A stretch of DNA of 64,000 nt from Eudromia elegans (taxonomy: Eukaryota; Chordata; Aves; Tinamiformes; Tinamidae). The notes beneath the pieces were generated by a model. The model did no database searches, was not told where the DNA came from, and saw nothing but the letters and a program-made list of their open reading frames with translations. The position numbers were made by a program, and so were the translations under genes. How positions within the stretch are numbered: position 1 is the stretch's first letter; each line of letters begins with the position of its first letter. The DNA is taken from the NCBI GenBank assembly GCA_003342815.1, contig PTEX01000196.1, forward strand, positions 721,196-785,195, read 5' to 3'. Positions 1 through 12,659 of this stretch are shown one piece after another.

Positions 1-1364
1 TATGGTCAGGTGAGAAAATAATGCCCAGCATGTCATATTTCTATCCTGAAAGGGCCAGAGTGAAGGCTTTGTGAGTTTCCATTACAAGTCGAAGCTGGAT
101 CTTTCACAGGAGATAGAGGATGCAAATACATGACATCCATCAGATATGAAACATAATGAAGAGTTATCTTTCAAAGACGAGGCAAAGACTTATTTTTCAA
201 AATATGCATTTTTTTCCTTCCCTTTCTCAGTGTTTTGAGCATTAGATGACTTATCCTACAGTGACTCTGCTTTTCTTCGTATGCATCCAGTGAAATGGTA
301 TTCAATTTGTGTCAAAGTATTGAGCCAATGGTTTGCACTGCAAGGTTAAGGGTTGGTTCCTGGGCTCTCTAAACCCTGTCCTGGCCAACAAGCTGTACTT
401 AAGCTTTAGAGAGAAACTGCTGTGCTTTAGAAGTAGCTTCAGATAACTGCTTCCAAATCCCATGCAAACAGAGGTCTTCCCACCTGCCAGCTGGACTTTC
501 TTTGCCTTTGCCGGACCACTTTGTTGTACAAAGGTCTGCAGTATTGGGTAGCAAGTCTGGGAGCCTCCTAGTAAAGGTTCTATAAGTGGTAGATTGGGTG
601 AGAAACATGGCTTTGCCCATGGCTTAGCATGTGCCAGATGCATGATCATTGCCGTCTGTGCAAGAAGAGACCCCGCAAGGCTGCAGAAGGCATGAGGCAG
701 GTCTGACGGACATAGTGTTTTGTATGAGTTTGGGTTGGTTTGCTGACACTAGGATTTTCTCAGCCATTCTGACTCTGGGAACTGTATTATTTTAAAGGGT
801 TATTTTAAATGTTATGAGTAAGGCTAAAGAACACTTTTTTTTTTTTTTTTTCCATGTGCTGGGCTACCTTAATAGATATAAACTAGAAGAGCTGATTATG
901 CCTATAACAGAAGAGAGATAAAATTTTTGGTCACAGACTTGTCTTTTCCAAATTCCAGTTTTACAAAGGAAATTTTAGCATCAGGGAACTGAATAGAATG
1001 AGAACATGAGCAGTATGAAACGAGTAAAATCTAATAAGTGTAATCTGGCAAATGAAGGACACTGGGAACTTCAGCAACTTGTCAAGATAGGAAAGGAAGG
1101 AATACTGGAAGGGAAAGGAAAATAAAAAGAGAAGGCAAGGTGGAAAGGTTGGAGTCCGACACCAGGGCAAAGGCTGCAGGGAGTCAACAACTAAGGAAAT
1201 AGGAGAGCAGATTTCCATGCATTTTTTTTAAATTTAATTTTATTTTTTTCACTTTCACAGATTTCCCATTTTTGCACCCTCTTCAGCTCAGTACCAATTA
1301 AATAAACTGTATTTTTTTTTAGTGCCATCTATTTCAGGAATGGAAAAATACTTGATAGCTATTA
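1..1364. other. Gene-free AT-rich stretch
   Basis: No gene recognised. Open frames on the minus strand near 302-649 and 961-1218 have no family resemblance, and the second runs through purine-rich low-complexity DNA. The stretch holds a 17-base T run at 835-851 and a T/A-rich patch at about 1222-1250. Otherwise it looks like unique non-coding DNA. Confidence 0.7.
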
Positions 1365-1530
1365 ATTAATTTGATCTCATAACAACCCTGTGAGAAAAAG
1401 TATTATTTACTCACGTGACTCAAGGATGTTGAGAGTCTTGCTCAAGGTCACAAGGAAATCTGTGGCAGAGCCGGGAGTTGTACCTACTGCTCCTGGCCCT
1501 TAAGCCTGTGTCTGAGCCACAACATCATGT
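1365..1530 (-). mobile_element. MIR-type SINE remnant, reverse orientation
   Basis: Read on the plus strand, the blocks follow the reverse complement of the MIR consensus in order. First comes ataacaaccctgtgag, then a short spacer, then cttgctcaaggtcaca at about 1437, then tgtggcagagccgggagttg at about 1461, then a decayed end near ctgagccacaacatcatgtc. MIR is a tRNA-derived, L2-mobilised SINE fixed early in amniote history, so a heavily diverged copy in a bird is expected but not common. The tRNA-like head (A and B boxes) would lie at the right-hand end and is too eroded to act as a Pol III promoter. Family assignment is from recalled consensus; boundaries are approximate. Confidence 0.75.
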
Positions 1531-1606
1531 CCTCTTGCATGCATTATATGTACTGTATCATGTTCACCACTGCCTCTTCTCTTTCATAATGTGATATCTA
1601 TTGTTG

Positions 1607-1662
1607 CTTCTATGTAACATTCATAGGAATGTTTCTTCTATGTAACTTCAAATTCATAGGAA
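1607..1662. repeat. Imperfect tandem duplication, 28-bp unit, two copies
   Basis: Both copies begin cttctatgtaac (1607 and 1635) and both contain attcatagga. They differ by small substitutions between these blocks. This looks like a local replication-slippage duplication. Confidence 0.7.
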
Positions 1663-1879
1663 GCTACATGACATGACAAGAGTTTGCAGAGTTAAATAGA
1701 TTAAACTGACAAAAAAAAAAGAAAGAAAAAGTGCATGCCCTTTAACCGCTCTTTTAAATGCATTCAAAGTGTGTTGCTACATATGCCAAAATCAAATAAA
1801 TTCCAAAGCTTTTGCATTTTTGAACTACCTCACTTATGCTCCCAAAGCATGTGCTGGACAAAATACAAGAATGTGAAAT

Positions 1880-1933
1880 TCTTTCTGGTTTTCTTTTTTC
1901 TTCTTCTTTTTTTTTTTCTTTTTTTTTTTTCCT
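1880..1933. repeat. Pyrimidine (T/C) tract
   Basis: Nearly pure T with scattered C. The complementary strand is polypurine. It lies in an open frame on the plus strand, but the resulting F/L-rich peptide is a composition artefact. Confidence 0.8.
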
Positions 1934-2231
1934 CTATTGGTTATTCATATGCTAGGTAGACATCAAAAGCAAAAAAGGAAAGGTGAGGAGGTTAAATTTA
2001 GCCTTCAAAAAGTCTGAATGTTTGTACAGATTTTACTTCCAAGTTATCCAAACTCCTCATTGCTTAAAAAATATCTGTACTGGAAATCCCATGAGAAAAA
2101 AAAATTACTTGTAAAAATGCTCATACTGTCTTCTTCCATTCCCACTGGAAATATTATTTTCTTAGTCATAGTATTTTGTGCTGTCTCTTCTGGTCTCAGG
2201 TTGAGGAATTAGTGATGATATGCATGGAACT

Positions 2232-2255
2232 AAAAAAAAAAAAAAAAAAAAAAAA
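2232..2255. repeat. A homopolymer, 24 bases
   Basis: Uninterrupted run of 24 A. No retroposed gene or SINE body was recognised upstream, so it is not called a retrocopy tail. Confidence 0.9.
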
Positions 2256-2730
2256 TTAAATGAACTCATTCAAATTATCATAAAATCTCCATCTGCTTTT
2301 TCAGTGTAGGCTTGGGTTGATCCCTATGTTATCTTAACTATTTCACCCATCTCGAATATTTGTCCACGTTGTCAGGATCTGTGTCTCTCATTTGGATGCT
2401 GGTAAAACTTGAGGCTTTAAATTCTTTGCGGATTAAAGAAAATGAAGAAAACCTCTGTAAAATGGGATTGACTAGACTTGATTTTGGCTTCTGTATCAAA
2501 CTAGAATTTCCACATAAAAGGATTTAAACATCTTTTATACTTTTGTGATTTGGTGTACTTTTAACGCTCAGTTCCCTCCTCCATCCCCCATTTTTAACAT
2601 ACCTGTGTTAGTCTTCTGATATTCTGATACATCTTCTACTTTTTCTTTCTTCGGAAGTTGAAGTAGCACTTGAGCTTACAGAACAAACTTTGCACAATAA
2701 AAGGCAAAAGCATAGTGATTCCAGAGGCCT

Positions 2731-2790
2731 TAGAATCATAGAATCATAGAATGGCTAGGGTTGGAAGGGACCTGTAGAGGTCATCTAGTC
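2731..2790 (-). mobile_element. CR1 LINE 3' terminal fragment, reverse orientation
   Basis: Starts with tagaatcatagaatcataga, the complement of the terminal ATTCTATG-type direct repeats that end avian CR1. It continues with ggttggaagggacctg and tcatctagtcc, the complement of the conserved CR1 3' UTR. The element's 3' end is therefore at the left and only about 60 bp survive, typical of strong 5' truncation. The near-perfect match implies it is younger than the LINE pieces at 12.7 and 43.4 kb. This is the clearest taxonomic marker for a bird. Confidence 0.9.
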
Positions 2791-4161
2791 CTCTAGACTA
2801 GTCCTTGCCATAGGCTTTTGCACAGCTGCCTTTGCCTCCAGAGAAGGTGGTTCTTGTGAGTCTCAGGCTGGTTTTGCTCTGCTCCCAGCCCATCCAAGGG
2901 CCTCGTGTTGAGTCAGGCAGCAATTCTGCTCTGCTGAGCTCTTGCATGCAGGCCATGAGCTCCACCGACTTATGGTCCTGGCATGGACCGCATTGGCAGA
3001 AAGCTGTAAGGAGACAATTTGGGCTCTTATTGGGCTCTGCTTGGAATATGCATCCATGTCTGTTTTCAGGATGAACTAACATAGTATCAGAAATACAGTC
3101 ACTTAAATTAATGAAGGAAATGTGACTATAGCAGGAGCCATAGGGCAGAAATTGGGAAAGGACCAAATCAGTGACAGTTACATGCCAGTAGTCTCTAAAC
3201 TTGTCCATTATCTACTCATTAGGTTTTCTCCCTTTTCTGGCATCTGATTTTTGTGTTCAAATTTTTACATAGCCTCACTGTGACGTGCGTTAACTTGCAG
3301 TTTTGTGGGATCTGCTCAGTTCTACATGTTCTGTTCCCTCCGTCATGTATTTAATATCCTGTGCACGCAGAATATTTCCTACATGGGTTCTGCTGGCTAC
3401 CATGCTTTAATTTTCATACCTTTCTCTCCACCAAATCCCTTTAGCAGGAGTCTTTTGTTGTCAAAATTTAAATATCCTGTTTTGTACTCTCTATTCTCTT
3501 TCCTAATTTCACACAGTTTGAAGGCGTTACTTTGGTATTCGAGTCCACATACTCTGAAATCTAAGATGAAAGAAACATACAAGGCTCTTTCTAGACATGT
3601 GCAAGCAAAAATGGAGGTGAATATTCATATATCCAAAGTCAGTATCTGAGAAATCTTAATATTTAAACTTCCCTGAATTTCTGAGCTAAGTTATAATTTC
3701 TCGGGGGAAAGAACTTTCTTCTTACTTCGAGTCTGTAAAATAATATATGCATGTACAATATAAAGACAACTCAACTGAATCTAAACCCTCTCAGTACAGT
3801 ATTCATCTTTAAACTATTCTTCACATACAGATGAGAAACAGAACTTCTTTTTTTTTCTCTGTTTTGAAAGCAACTGAATTAGAGAACTTCTCTTGCTCAT
3901 GTCTCATAGTGATTAATTCATAACCTAACAAAAGAATGTGTCATTAAAAATTACTTAGTCTTTTATGAGATACTCAATAGCAACTAAATGATTTATCCAT
4001 AAAATATAAACCAGGAAGAAATTTTGGAAATTGTTCAGGCCTTAGGGGGAAAAAGCATAAGAAAAAAATGATTAGCAAAATGAATTATAATTTAGTTTAA
4101 TTGTAGGTATCTTGTCAAAGGATTATGCTGTTGCTTAGGACTTGATTAAAGCACAGTGAGG

Positions 4162-4178
4162 ACAAAGGTGGCCTTTGT
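4162..4178. promoter_or_regulatory. Candidate SOX-type paired site
   Basis: Perfect inverted repeat acaaagg-tgg-cctttgt. SOXE proteins (SOX8/9/10) bind as dimers to opposed ACAAAG/CTTTGT half-sites with a short spacer. Here the core spacer is 5 bases, at or just past the usual range. A motif this short can occur by chance in 64 kb, so function is only inferred. Confidence 0.25.
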
Positions 4179-6113
4179 ATCAGCCTCAATGGGCTTTGGG
4201 TTGGACTGAGGCTTTAATTTCTGGACACATTTGTTCGTGAGCAAAGTAATGACTCAGTCTAACAAATCCTGTAAATTCTCAATTTTAATGGCCTACACAA
4301 GTTCATTAAGTGTTCCATTTTAATATTTTAACTCACATATGGATTTATTTTTTTGTCCTTTTTTTGGATCTTTTGTGTGGCAGGATAGGTGCCTTGGCTT
4401 GCTATCTTTCACGAAAGTCCAAAATATGCAGCTGTTCACTGGCATCTAGTCAAGCTCTGACTGACATTGTACTTGGCTACATATTTCAAATGTGGCCTGG
4501 TGCCTGGATATTTTTAACCATATAAGGGAATGACATAAACCATAACGGAGTCTTCACACTTTCCCTCTCTATCCATCCACCACGGAAGATATGGAGCAGG
4601 TGGATCCTTTGCACCAGTGTTACAATAGCATACAAGAGCTCTGCCAAGTGAAAGCTGCCCTTAAGGCTGCTGCTTCTTATACCTGCAAAGCTCCTTAGCC
4701 AACATTGTATCATTAGAGCTTGTTGGCCTTCCCAGATTAGAGCATCACACAAAAAATGGAGCAACTCTGTTCCCAAATGAATGGTGCTGTAGGCCCTTAA
4801 ATGCTACAAGCTGTCTTTTGGCACAGGAACTTTAAAGAAAAGAAATGGGAGCAGCACCATAGTTCATGCTAAGAATGTGTTAGGTGCTTCCAAAACTGAA
4901 AGAGCAAGCTTGGATTATTCTGTCTAAATTAAACACAGTAGGTTTTTCCCCTAAAAAAAGAAAGAAAGAAATGGAACAGCAAGATAGGGATAAAAGATTA
5001 TGAAATTCACATATATGCTTAAGAGGCTAGCGAAGTGATTCAAAGACAGCTCATCATTGGCGAGACAGTTGTGTCATTGTCTTGCTACAGTCATTACATC
5101 AACATGGGCAATGGTCTGTGGCCTGATGCCTCCCAGAGCCAGCGTGAACAGGCTGTTGGTGGGAGAGTTTTACTAATGGATGGAGCTGGAAGGATTGTCC
5201 CTCACCACCTTCGGTGAGGCAAAATTGCAGCTTATTCCCATGGGATTTCCTTCAGCCTCCATGTGAGGGAGGGAGCTTTGGGAGATCCGTGTCCATGCTC
5301 ACTGGCCAGATGGTCAAGTGTGGTCCTCTATCACTCTTACAGCCTTTTTTTTTTTTAGCATTATGTCATTGCTGAGTTCTCCTTATTCCCTCCTATGATG
5401 TAACATTTACTTTTTTTTTTTTTTAGCTTCAAGCCAATGTTTGAGGTCAGCAAACATGGAGTGATATTTTCAAAATGACTTAGCTATTTTACAGTGGTAT
5501 TTTCAAAGCCCTACCTGGTTGATAATAACAAGTGCATGCCCATGCACAAAGAAAGTTCAACTCATCTCTCCATAAAGAGTATTTTACTTTCAGTTTATTA
5601 GTGCAGAGGTGTGCAACAATGCCTGCTTATCTTTCAAAGTAAAAAAATTCAAAATAGAATAAAACAAAGTGTAGTTGATTTCTTTAAAACCTATTCTGAC
5701 TCTTTGCTACAAGTTTCTATGTCTTTCAGTACTTAAAAAATGAAATAAATATAATATTTTCATTTTTCCAGACTCTTGCAAATTCATAAACTCGCCCTTC
5801 TTTCAAAAAATACTTGCAGAATGTTCCCTAATAGTTATTTATGTATCTTATTATAAAATGTATACAAGTTTCCTAGTCAACTGAAGTATGAAAGGCAACC
5901 TGATACCAGAACATCTCAATATCTGCTAAGTAAATATTGAATTATATGTTCGATTGTATAAATTCCAATTTGCACTCTGCTTGTACAAGCCATTCAGTCA
6001 TGGAACAGAAATCTATGAGCTGGTTTAAAGAATGAGTCTGAGCAATGTTTTATATTTCCTTTCAAGTCTTGTATATTTGTAATGAGTTCTATAAAAGATC
6101 TTTTTTAAAATTT

Positions 6114-6144
6114 AAATAAATAAATAGATAAATAAATAATAAAA
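6114..6144. repeat. AAAT-type microsatellite
   Basis: About seven units of AAAT/AAATAAAT with one interruption (atagata). Confidence 0.85.
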
Positions 6145-6444
6145 GCTTCAATACTTTCAACACCAATGTTCTGGTGAAAATTAAGTTTCCTAGAAGATAT
6201 TATTTTCAAAATTGTGTCCACACTAACAAGGATTCCACAGGAAAACTTGCAATACCCATACGCACAAGGAGAGCTAATGGTAAAATAAGCATAATGACAA
6301 TTAAACATGTTGCAACATAGCAGTGTGATTCTTACTGGCTCTCTTAAAAGATGAACCATTTTGTTTTATTTAAATTTAAACAAATGATCCATAGATGAAA
6401 GAAATTAATTTTATAGAGAAACAGAAAGGAAGGTAGCAGTGTAT

Positions 6445-6744
6445 TGTGGTGGATGGTGTAGAGAAGATGGAGGCAGATTGTTTTCAGTGGTCCCCAGATA
6501 TAAGACAAGAAGCAACAGACATAAACTGAAACACAAGAAATGCCTTCTGAACATAAGAAGAACCTTTGTGAGTGTGAGGGTCACAGAGCACTGCAACAAG
6601 TTGCCTATAGAGGTGGTAGACTCTCCATCTTTGGAGATATTACTGGATTACACAAGGTGGTCTAGGTGACCCTGCTTTGAGCAGTGGGATTGGGATAGAT
6701 GATCTTCAAGGTCCCTTCTGACCTCAACTTTTCTGTTATTCAGC
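6445..6744 (+). mobile_element. CR1 LINE 3' end, about 300 bp
   Basis: The blocks follow the avian CR1 3' region in the sense direction. A gatggaggcagattgttttc block (LFSVVP-like reading) is followed by aactgaaacacaagaaatgc, then gtgagggtcacagagcactg, then tctccatctttggagatatt, then gtgaccctgctttgagcagt, then gatgatcttcaaggtccctt. It covers the last codons of ORF2 and the 3' UTR, so it is 5'-truncated. A 76-codon open frame at 6439-6669 is the residue of ORF2 plus UTR and not a host gene. It diverges by many substitutions but few indels, suggesting middle age. Confidence 0.92.
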
Positions 6745-9640
6745 AGCATGCTGTAAGGAAAGGGAGGAAAATTTGGGGTTCTGATCCATCCAAAGGGGAG
6801 TGTAAAGGTGCCAATGTGGTGAAGTCAGTGATTAAAACCAGGAAATGCACGGGCAGATGGGAGGCAGAAGGAACAGTGATGACAAATAAATTTTCAGAAA
6901 GGTTCACAGACTCAATTTCATGGATTTTTTTTGTTTTTTGGGTTTTTTTTTCTTTTTCTTAATGTCCTCTTAATTTCCTCTTCATTATGTAGGTTCTCAC
7001 ATTGTTTTTGTTGGGAAAGATTCAGTGATTATTTTCAAAGTGAAATACCATTGATATTGCATTTAACCAGTCAAGAATGTCTGGATTTTACTTCATTATA
7101 TGCACATGCAGGAGTACTCACATATCTTTCAGGCCTGTTCAGACGGCATAAAATTTCTTTATGAATACTGGATGAGAGGATGCAAGGAGGAATTTAAGAG
7201 AGATTTCGATGTTTTTTAAGTTTTAGAAAGCATAGAGCAGAGGGTTTTTTGATACAATACAATCCAGCCGTAGCTCTGTACCCTACCTCTTTAGTTTAAA
7301 TAGCAATTGCTTGGTTATGAAACATCTCATTATGGCTTTGTGGAAATTACCTAAGATATGAAGCAGCTGCAGTGTTCATTGTGTCCCAGGGAATTAATTG
7401 GGTGTGAGCATCTCTTAAGTGCTGTTGTACTGTAAACACTACACGTTAGGAGCAGAGGAATAATCCTCTACTCTGTTTCACCACACACACCTTTGAAAGG
7501 GTGACTCAGATTATTACGTTTAGTAATACTGTGTCTATTACTAATCCTTTGTTTCCTTATCTATCACTTTTTTTTTGTTCTTTTGTTTAAGACTTATTAA
7601 CAGCAGTGCTTAGGTAGCCCTATCAAGATTGAATGCTTGGTACGGTAACTGCATAACAAATTAAATTTTAGAATGGTTTCTTCCCTGTAGAACTAAAGTG
7701 AAATGTAGCCTCCCACAAAGGGCAGAAGTTGAGCGGAAAATATATATGAGAGGTCTTAATGCCCAAGCGTACACGTTTATTTCCTTGATTTTGTGCATCA
7801 CAAATACTCAAAGGTCAGTTTTAACAAAACTTCCCTAAAACATGTTATCGTTCTGCAGGATTTTTTCCTGGCAAACAGAGCAGATCTGAACTGTTATTTC
7901 TGGAAGAAAATTCCAACCAGAAGAGAATGCAATTAATGTATCAATAATCTGAGGAACATGCAGCAAATGATGTTTGAAAAGGATAGAACTGCCAGTGGCA
8001 GGGCGCCAGGTAACGTTGTCCTGTTTTGCTCACTGAACTCATCGTTGTTGCTAGGGGTTTTTGGTTTTGTTTTGCTGCTTCCCCCCCCACCCCCTTCCCA
8101 CTGCTTTTCTGAGTCCAAAAAAATTGTTTCAATGATATTTTTAACTTGGTCTTCATGTATCTGTGCCTGTGGCCATCTATTCCACTGTATCTCTGATTTT
8201 TTGGATTTGTTTTCCTGATCATCTTATGTTTCTCAGTTTGTTTATTCCTTTTATAAGAATATTTTGATCTTGCCGTTTAGAGTTAAAAGACCAACTGGTG
8301 AGGTCTGAGTAAAGAGAAGCTCTGACATTGTTTCAGATATGCTGAAACAGCCTACTGCAAAACCTTTAGACACTATTGAATAGATGGGTGCAAATCACTG
8401 ACAATACTGTACTTTTATGTCAACAATATTCTTTCTGTTTGTGTTCTTTCTCACTGGAATATGCTGAGTGTAGTTGTCTATTTGGAGTAGCAATGGAGAA
8501 GTAAAAATGAGGAAACCAGTCTGAATTTTGTCACAATCCAGGAAAAGCACAGCTAAGCTGAGAAGTTCTTATGAAAAAGCTTACATGTTATTGAAAGCGG
8601 GAAATGTAGGTGCATATGTTGAACCAAATTAGTTTGAGTGCTGGCTGTAATAGGAGTCAAAGGGAAGATGATGGTTCCTTCTATTTATTCACTTCACTTT
8701 CTTTCTAAATTACAGGCTTCAAAAGATGTGGAAGAGATAGTAAAGCCTATGAATAATTCATCTTTCATATATTCTTCCAATGACCCAATCTGTGAATTTT
8801 ACAAGGTCGAACTTATTTTTTCTTTCAAAATGTTACATGACTATTTTCCTGAAAAGATCTGTTAGAAACATACTGTGCCTATGACTGTTTTTAATAGCTG
8901 CTCTATGTCTGAATCTGAGGACCTCATGGCCAGGAGCAGCACATAAGAAATCAAGAATGGGCAGAACAAAAGAATTCCACTGGAAGGTAATGCAGAGAAT
9001 GTAATATGGGAAAATACTGCAAGCTATCATGAGGCTGAAAGGAAAGAAATTGGAGCTTATTGTTGTTCTGTGCAAGAACAGAACAAACTGATGATTCAAA
9101 AAATATGGAAATTGATCTTTTTTCATTCATTTTTGGCTCCTCAATGTAGGAGTCAGTAACCCTGATGGTGTGTGGTTGACAAAGTGTGTGTTGATGTCAC
9201 AGACTGAAATATCGTAGTCAAGTTATATGCAGATGCACTCCTTGATTAAGTGGTATGTGTATGTGCAGTATTCACTCAAACAATTAACTGGTACAAACGT
9301 AAGAAAAGATGCATCAGCTCTCAGCATGTGTTCAGCTGAGAGCCAGAAAAAATATGTTCATGCCAGTGTGAACTATAGTTCAAAGAACTGGAAAATTCAG
9401 AAGACTGCCTGAAAGTTTCCATTATTGTTTTTACTAAAAATACTTTTGTTCAAACTAGAAGTATACCTTTTTATAAGGTAGACCATTCCACTCCTTTTTC
9501 TTTTTGATTTAAGAAAGTAGACATAAAGGTTGTATTGTTCTGTGTGACATTGACATGAAGTAAAATAGACGGTAAAAGATCATACTAGCATCAATCTTTT
9601 CTCTTAAGTATAAAACATTAAAAATGTAATCAACCTTTTT

Positions 9641-9680
9641 ATTGTTGTTATTATTATTATCATTATTATTATTATAATAT
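9641..9680. repeat. ATT trinucleotide microsatellite
   Basis: Run of ATT/TTA units with a few interruptions (attgttgtta at the left, one cat in the middle). Confidence 0.85.
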
Positions 9681-12440
9681 AGATCTCAGGTATGTAAAAC
9701 AGATAGAGGAGCAATATGGCTTCTCGGCAAGGAAAGTAATAAGAAAAAGCTAAAACTGGATCTCTCTACCATAATCAGGCAAAGCAGTCATTTTTTTTTT
9801 GTTAAACTGCATGACTCTTGCTAAAAACCTCTAGCATCAAAGGAGAAAAACAGTTTCAAAACTTTCTAAGGTCTCCTTCAGAGTGTCTTCCAGTTACAAT
9901 ACATGTACAACAGAATGAGGTGAACTTTTAACTCTTAGTCTCTTTTGCGCACAACTGTCTAGTGAGTATTTTTGGAAAGCATTCAAATTTGTAGGAAAAA
10001 AATCCATCTACACAATATACTCTATGTATTTTCTAATATTGACTTTCATGGATGTCATAAGCCGACCTGTTTGATTATTATAGTGCCCTCTCTATGGTAT
10101 GAATGCCTTTAAAAGAGCTACTTCTCAACAGAGCTGGACATAATCAGTTCCCTGCATAGAATATCTATATTTTCTTTCCAAATTATTGTCTCTCTTATTT
10201 CACCCTCACCTTTTTAATGTGAGTTTTGGAAGTTGTTCTTCCCCCAATAGTAATCTTAATGAGCTGAGAGGGTACTGCTTCTGGAGAGGTTTTTCCAGGG
10301 AAAGATAATGTATATGACACAGAGGAGAAAACTGTGAAAACATGTTAAAAAAATGACAATTCTCATTTATTGTAATTTTAGTACCTTGCAAAAATACCTT
10401 GCAAAAGTTTAGGGAACTTAGAGGAAATCTATGAAAATATGGGAACTTAAAGTGTAGGTGCATTTTATAACAAGCGAGATAAGAGGCACTTTGTGACTCT
10501 GAGGCCTTTCTTTTTGTGACTGTAAATGCATGTCCGTCCTTGTTTGCATGTATATCTCTGTATGTGTGGGTGTAAAAGGAGGCTGTAGCTCTCTGTCAAA
10601 AGTATACTTTGGAATGAGTAACTCTTGTGCAATGTCTTTAAACAATATATTTTTAAACAACTTGTTTATCCCACTTTATTATGAAACTGTCTGTGAGCAG
10701 AACTCTGTGTTGGGAAATTGATTTAAATAATGATCCCTTATTTAAACACCTAAAAATGTGGAAAGGCCATTTTCCTTTCTTTTTTTCTTTTAGGATAAAA
10801 CCAGAAATGAACATTCATCTATAAGAAATAAAGGTTTAAAATAAAACCAAATGCAACTAATTTCTGTATACATCATAAAACAGAATCCAAGACTCTGAAC
10901 AGTAAATCACTAAATAACAAGGACCAAGATGAGCTGGGTTAAACATAGAAATATTTGAATTCCATTCTTTCCAAATTTTCTTTCCCTCCAAATTCCAAAT
11001 GGAACTTGAATCTTAAAAAAACAGAAACTATTTTATAGTATTTCATTGTTGGAAGGTGATCAAGAGGATGTAGCCTAGCCTTGACAGGCTATGACTGGCA
11101 CCTGAGGTTAGACCTTCAAAGAACAAACTATTGGCAAAGAGAGGAAGAAGAGAAAAGTGAAATGTCTAGTGTATGGGCTTTGGATTATAATTATTTAATA
11201 AGTACTTTCTGTCCAAAAGGGAACAGAGTGGACACTTTCACATGCGCGGTACTTCCTCTCAAAACCTTCTTTATTTTATTCCTTTCTTTTAACCTAAATG
11301 ATTAGAAATGTTTCCAAACTTGGAATTTTAATGAAAAAAATATGCTGCTAACATTTGTTTGCTTTCTTTGTTTATGACCTTTGAAAATATTAACTGCATA
11401 TTTCTTTTTTTTTTCATGTTTACCAAAGTGTTTATTTGCTGCTTTTCTACAGATAAGATGGAAGCTCTAATTCAAACATGAGTAAATACAAAGAAAGCTG
11501 CCCTTGTTCTATACAAGATGAATGAGTGTTTAGAGGTGTATTGGTCCTAATTTGGCCAACATCAGCTGCAGGTAATAAAGACATCTCTCCTATTAACTGT
11601 TTATGTCCCAGTTATGTCCCCTGTGTTTTCTGCTGAATTTTCCAGAGATGTAATGACTAACTGTGAGCTATGTCATTTTCACTCTTAGGCCATGCTGTTG
11701 ATCTTCATCTTTCTTTTCCGCAGAACTTTGTAGTGCAAGGATGATGAGTGGAGTTTGCTCTCTAAGGTAAATGTTGCAGGATCTATGCCAAAACTATGTC
11801 CCTGAAATAAAGGGCATCATCCTTTGGGCAAAATGGCAGGGTGATACAGCAGTGTGTAGAGGATGAAAGCACTGATACTGTACTCTAATCCATTTAGAGC
11901 TGGGGATAGTCTTACACCAAAGAAGTTGATCACAGTTGGCTTAGGCAGTTGACTTGACCCATACTTTGGTAGCCCATTTTAGCTGGGTGCCTAAGGAGAG
12001 GAGCTGCAGTGCTAGATGCTCTTTGATTGCAGGGGTGGAAAGTTAAGAAGAAGGCTGGCTGCATCACTCAGGTGAAGCAGGTTCCACAGCTTCATGGCAG
12101 GGACCAAAAGCTCCAACAGCAGAGCAGAAAGAAACAGCCGAACATCTAAAGCCACTCCAGTTGCTTTTAAAATGATTGTGTGCTGGCATCCTGAGAGCGA
12201 GTGGAGCTCGTGATTGCAGTGGATGATACAGCTGAGTGTGGTGGTAGGATTTCAGTACCATAACAACTCTGCTGATTTCCATGGCCATCTATGGTGGCTT
12301 TATTGACTTGTAAAAGGAAGATACTTTGCTGTACAGATTCACCATCTTCTAGTTGTCAAAGCTCATAGTAGTAAAGTTTTCAATTAAATTCACCCTGTCT
12401 GCTTGCTACCATGTTCAATGTATATTTGGGGCAGGGAAGA

Positions 12441-12494
12441 GTTTTGTTTGGTTGTGGGTTTTTTTGTTGTTGTTGGTTTTGTTTTTTGTTTTTC
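12441..12494. repeat. T/G-rich low-complexity tract
   Basis: Mixed GTTT, TTG and T runs (gttttgtttggttgtgggtt onward). It could be slippage-grown simple sequence. Confidence 0.75.
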
Positions 12495-12659
12495 AATAGT
12501 AAGGAAGAGGAATTTGAACAGAAAGTTTATTCCTACATCCTCAAATGCCTAAATCCTCAAGTGCTAATCTTTGAGAACCTGTGAACATAACAAATGAAAA
12601 ATAGAAAACATATATAAAGTCTTCTCTAATTTAATTCTCTTCCCTGATGTTGTTTCCTA

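Larger units (their letters stand above)
2791..6444. other. Gene-free unique DNA
   Basis: Nothing recognisable as a gene. A 136-codon minus-strand frame (2798-3208) and a 114-codon plus frame (3305-3649) resemble no family and lack supporting splice structure. The stretch contains short T runs at about 5346-5356 and 5412-5424. A SOX-type inverted motif and an AAAT repeat inside it are listed separately. Confidence 0.65.
6745..12659. other. Gene-free AT-rich stretch
   Basis: No gene, RNA or clear mobile element recognised. Short plus and minus frames under 100 codons are composition effects. Notable small items are a C-rich patch at 8081-8099 (C8ACCCCC), an imperfect 13-bp tandem copy (taccttgcaaaaa) at 10382-10407, and the simple repeats listed separately. 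Confidence 0.65.

Noticed and set aside
2232..2255. A24 as the tail of a processed pseudogene or SINE
   Set aside because: No gene-like or SINE-like body upstream and no target-site duplication seen. The same applies to the A22 at 27013-27034.
6439..6669. 76-codon frame as a host gene
   Set aside because: It lies inside the CR1 3' fragment and reflects old ORF2 and UTR sequence.
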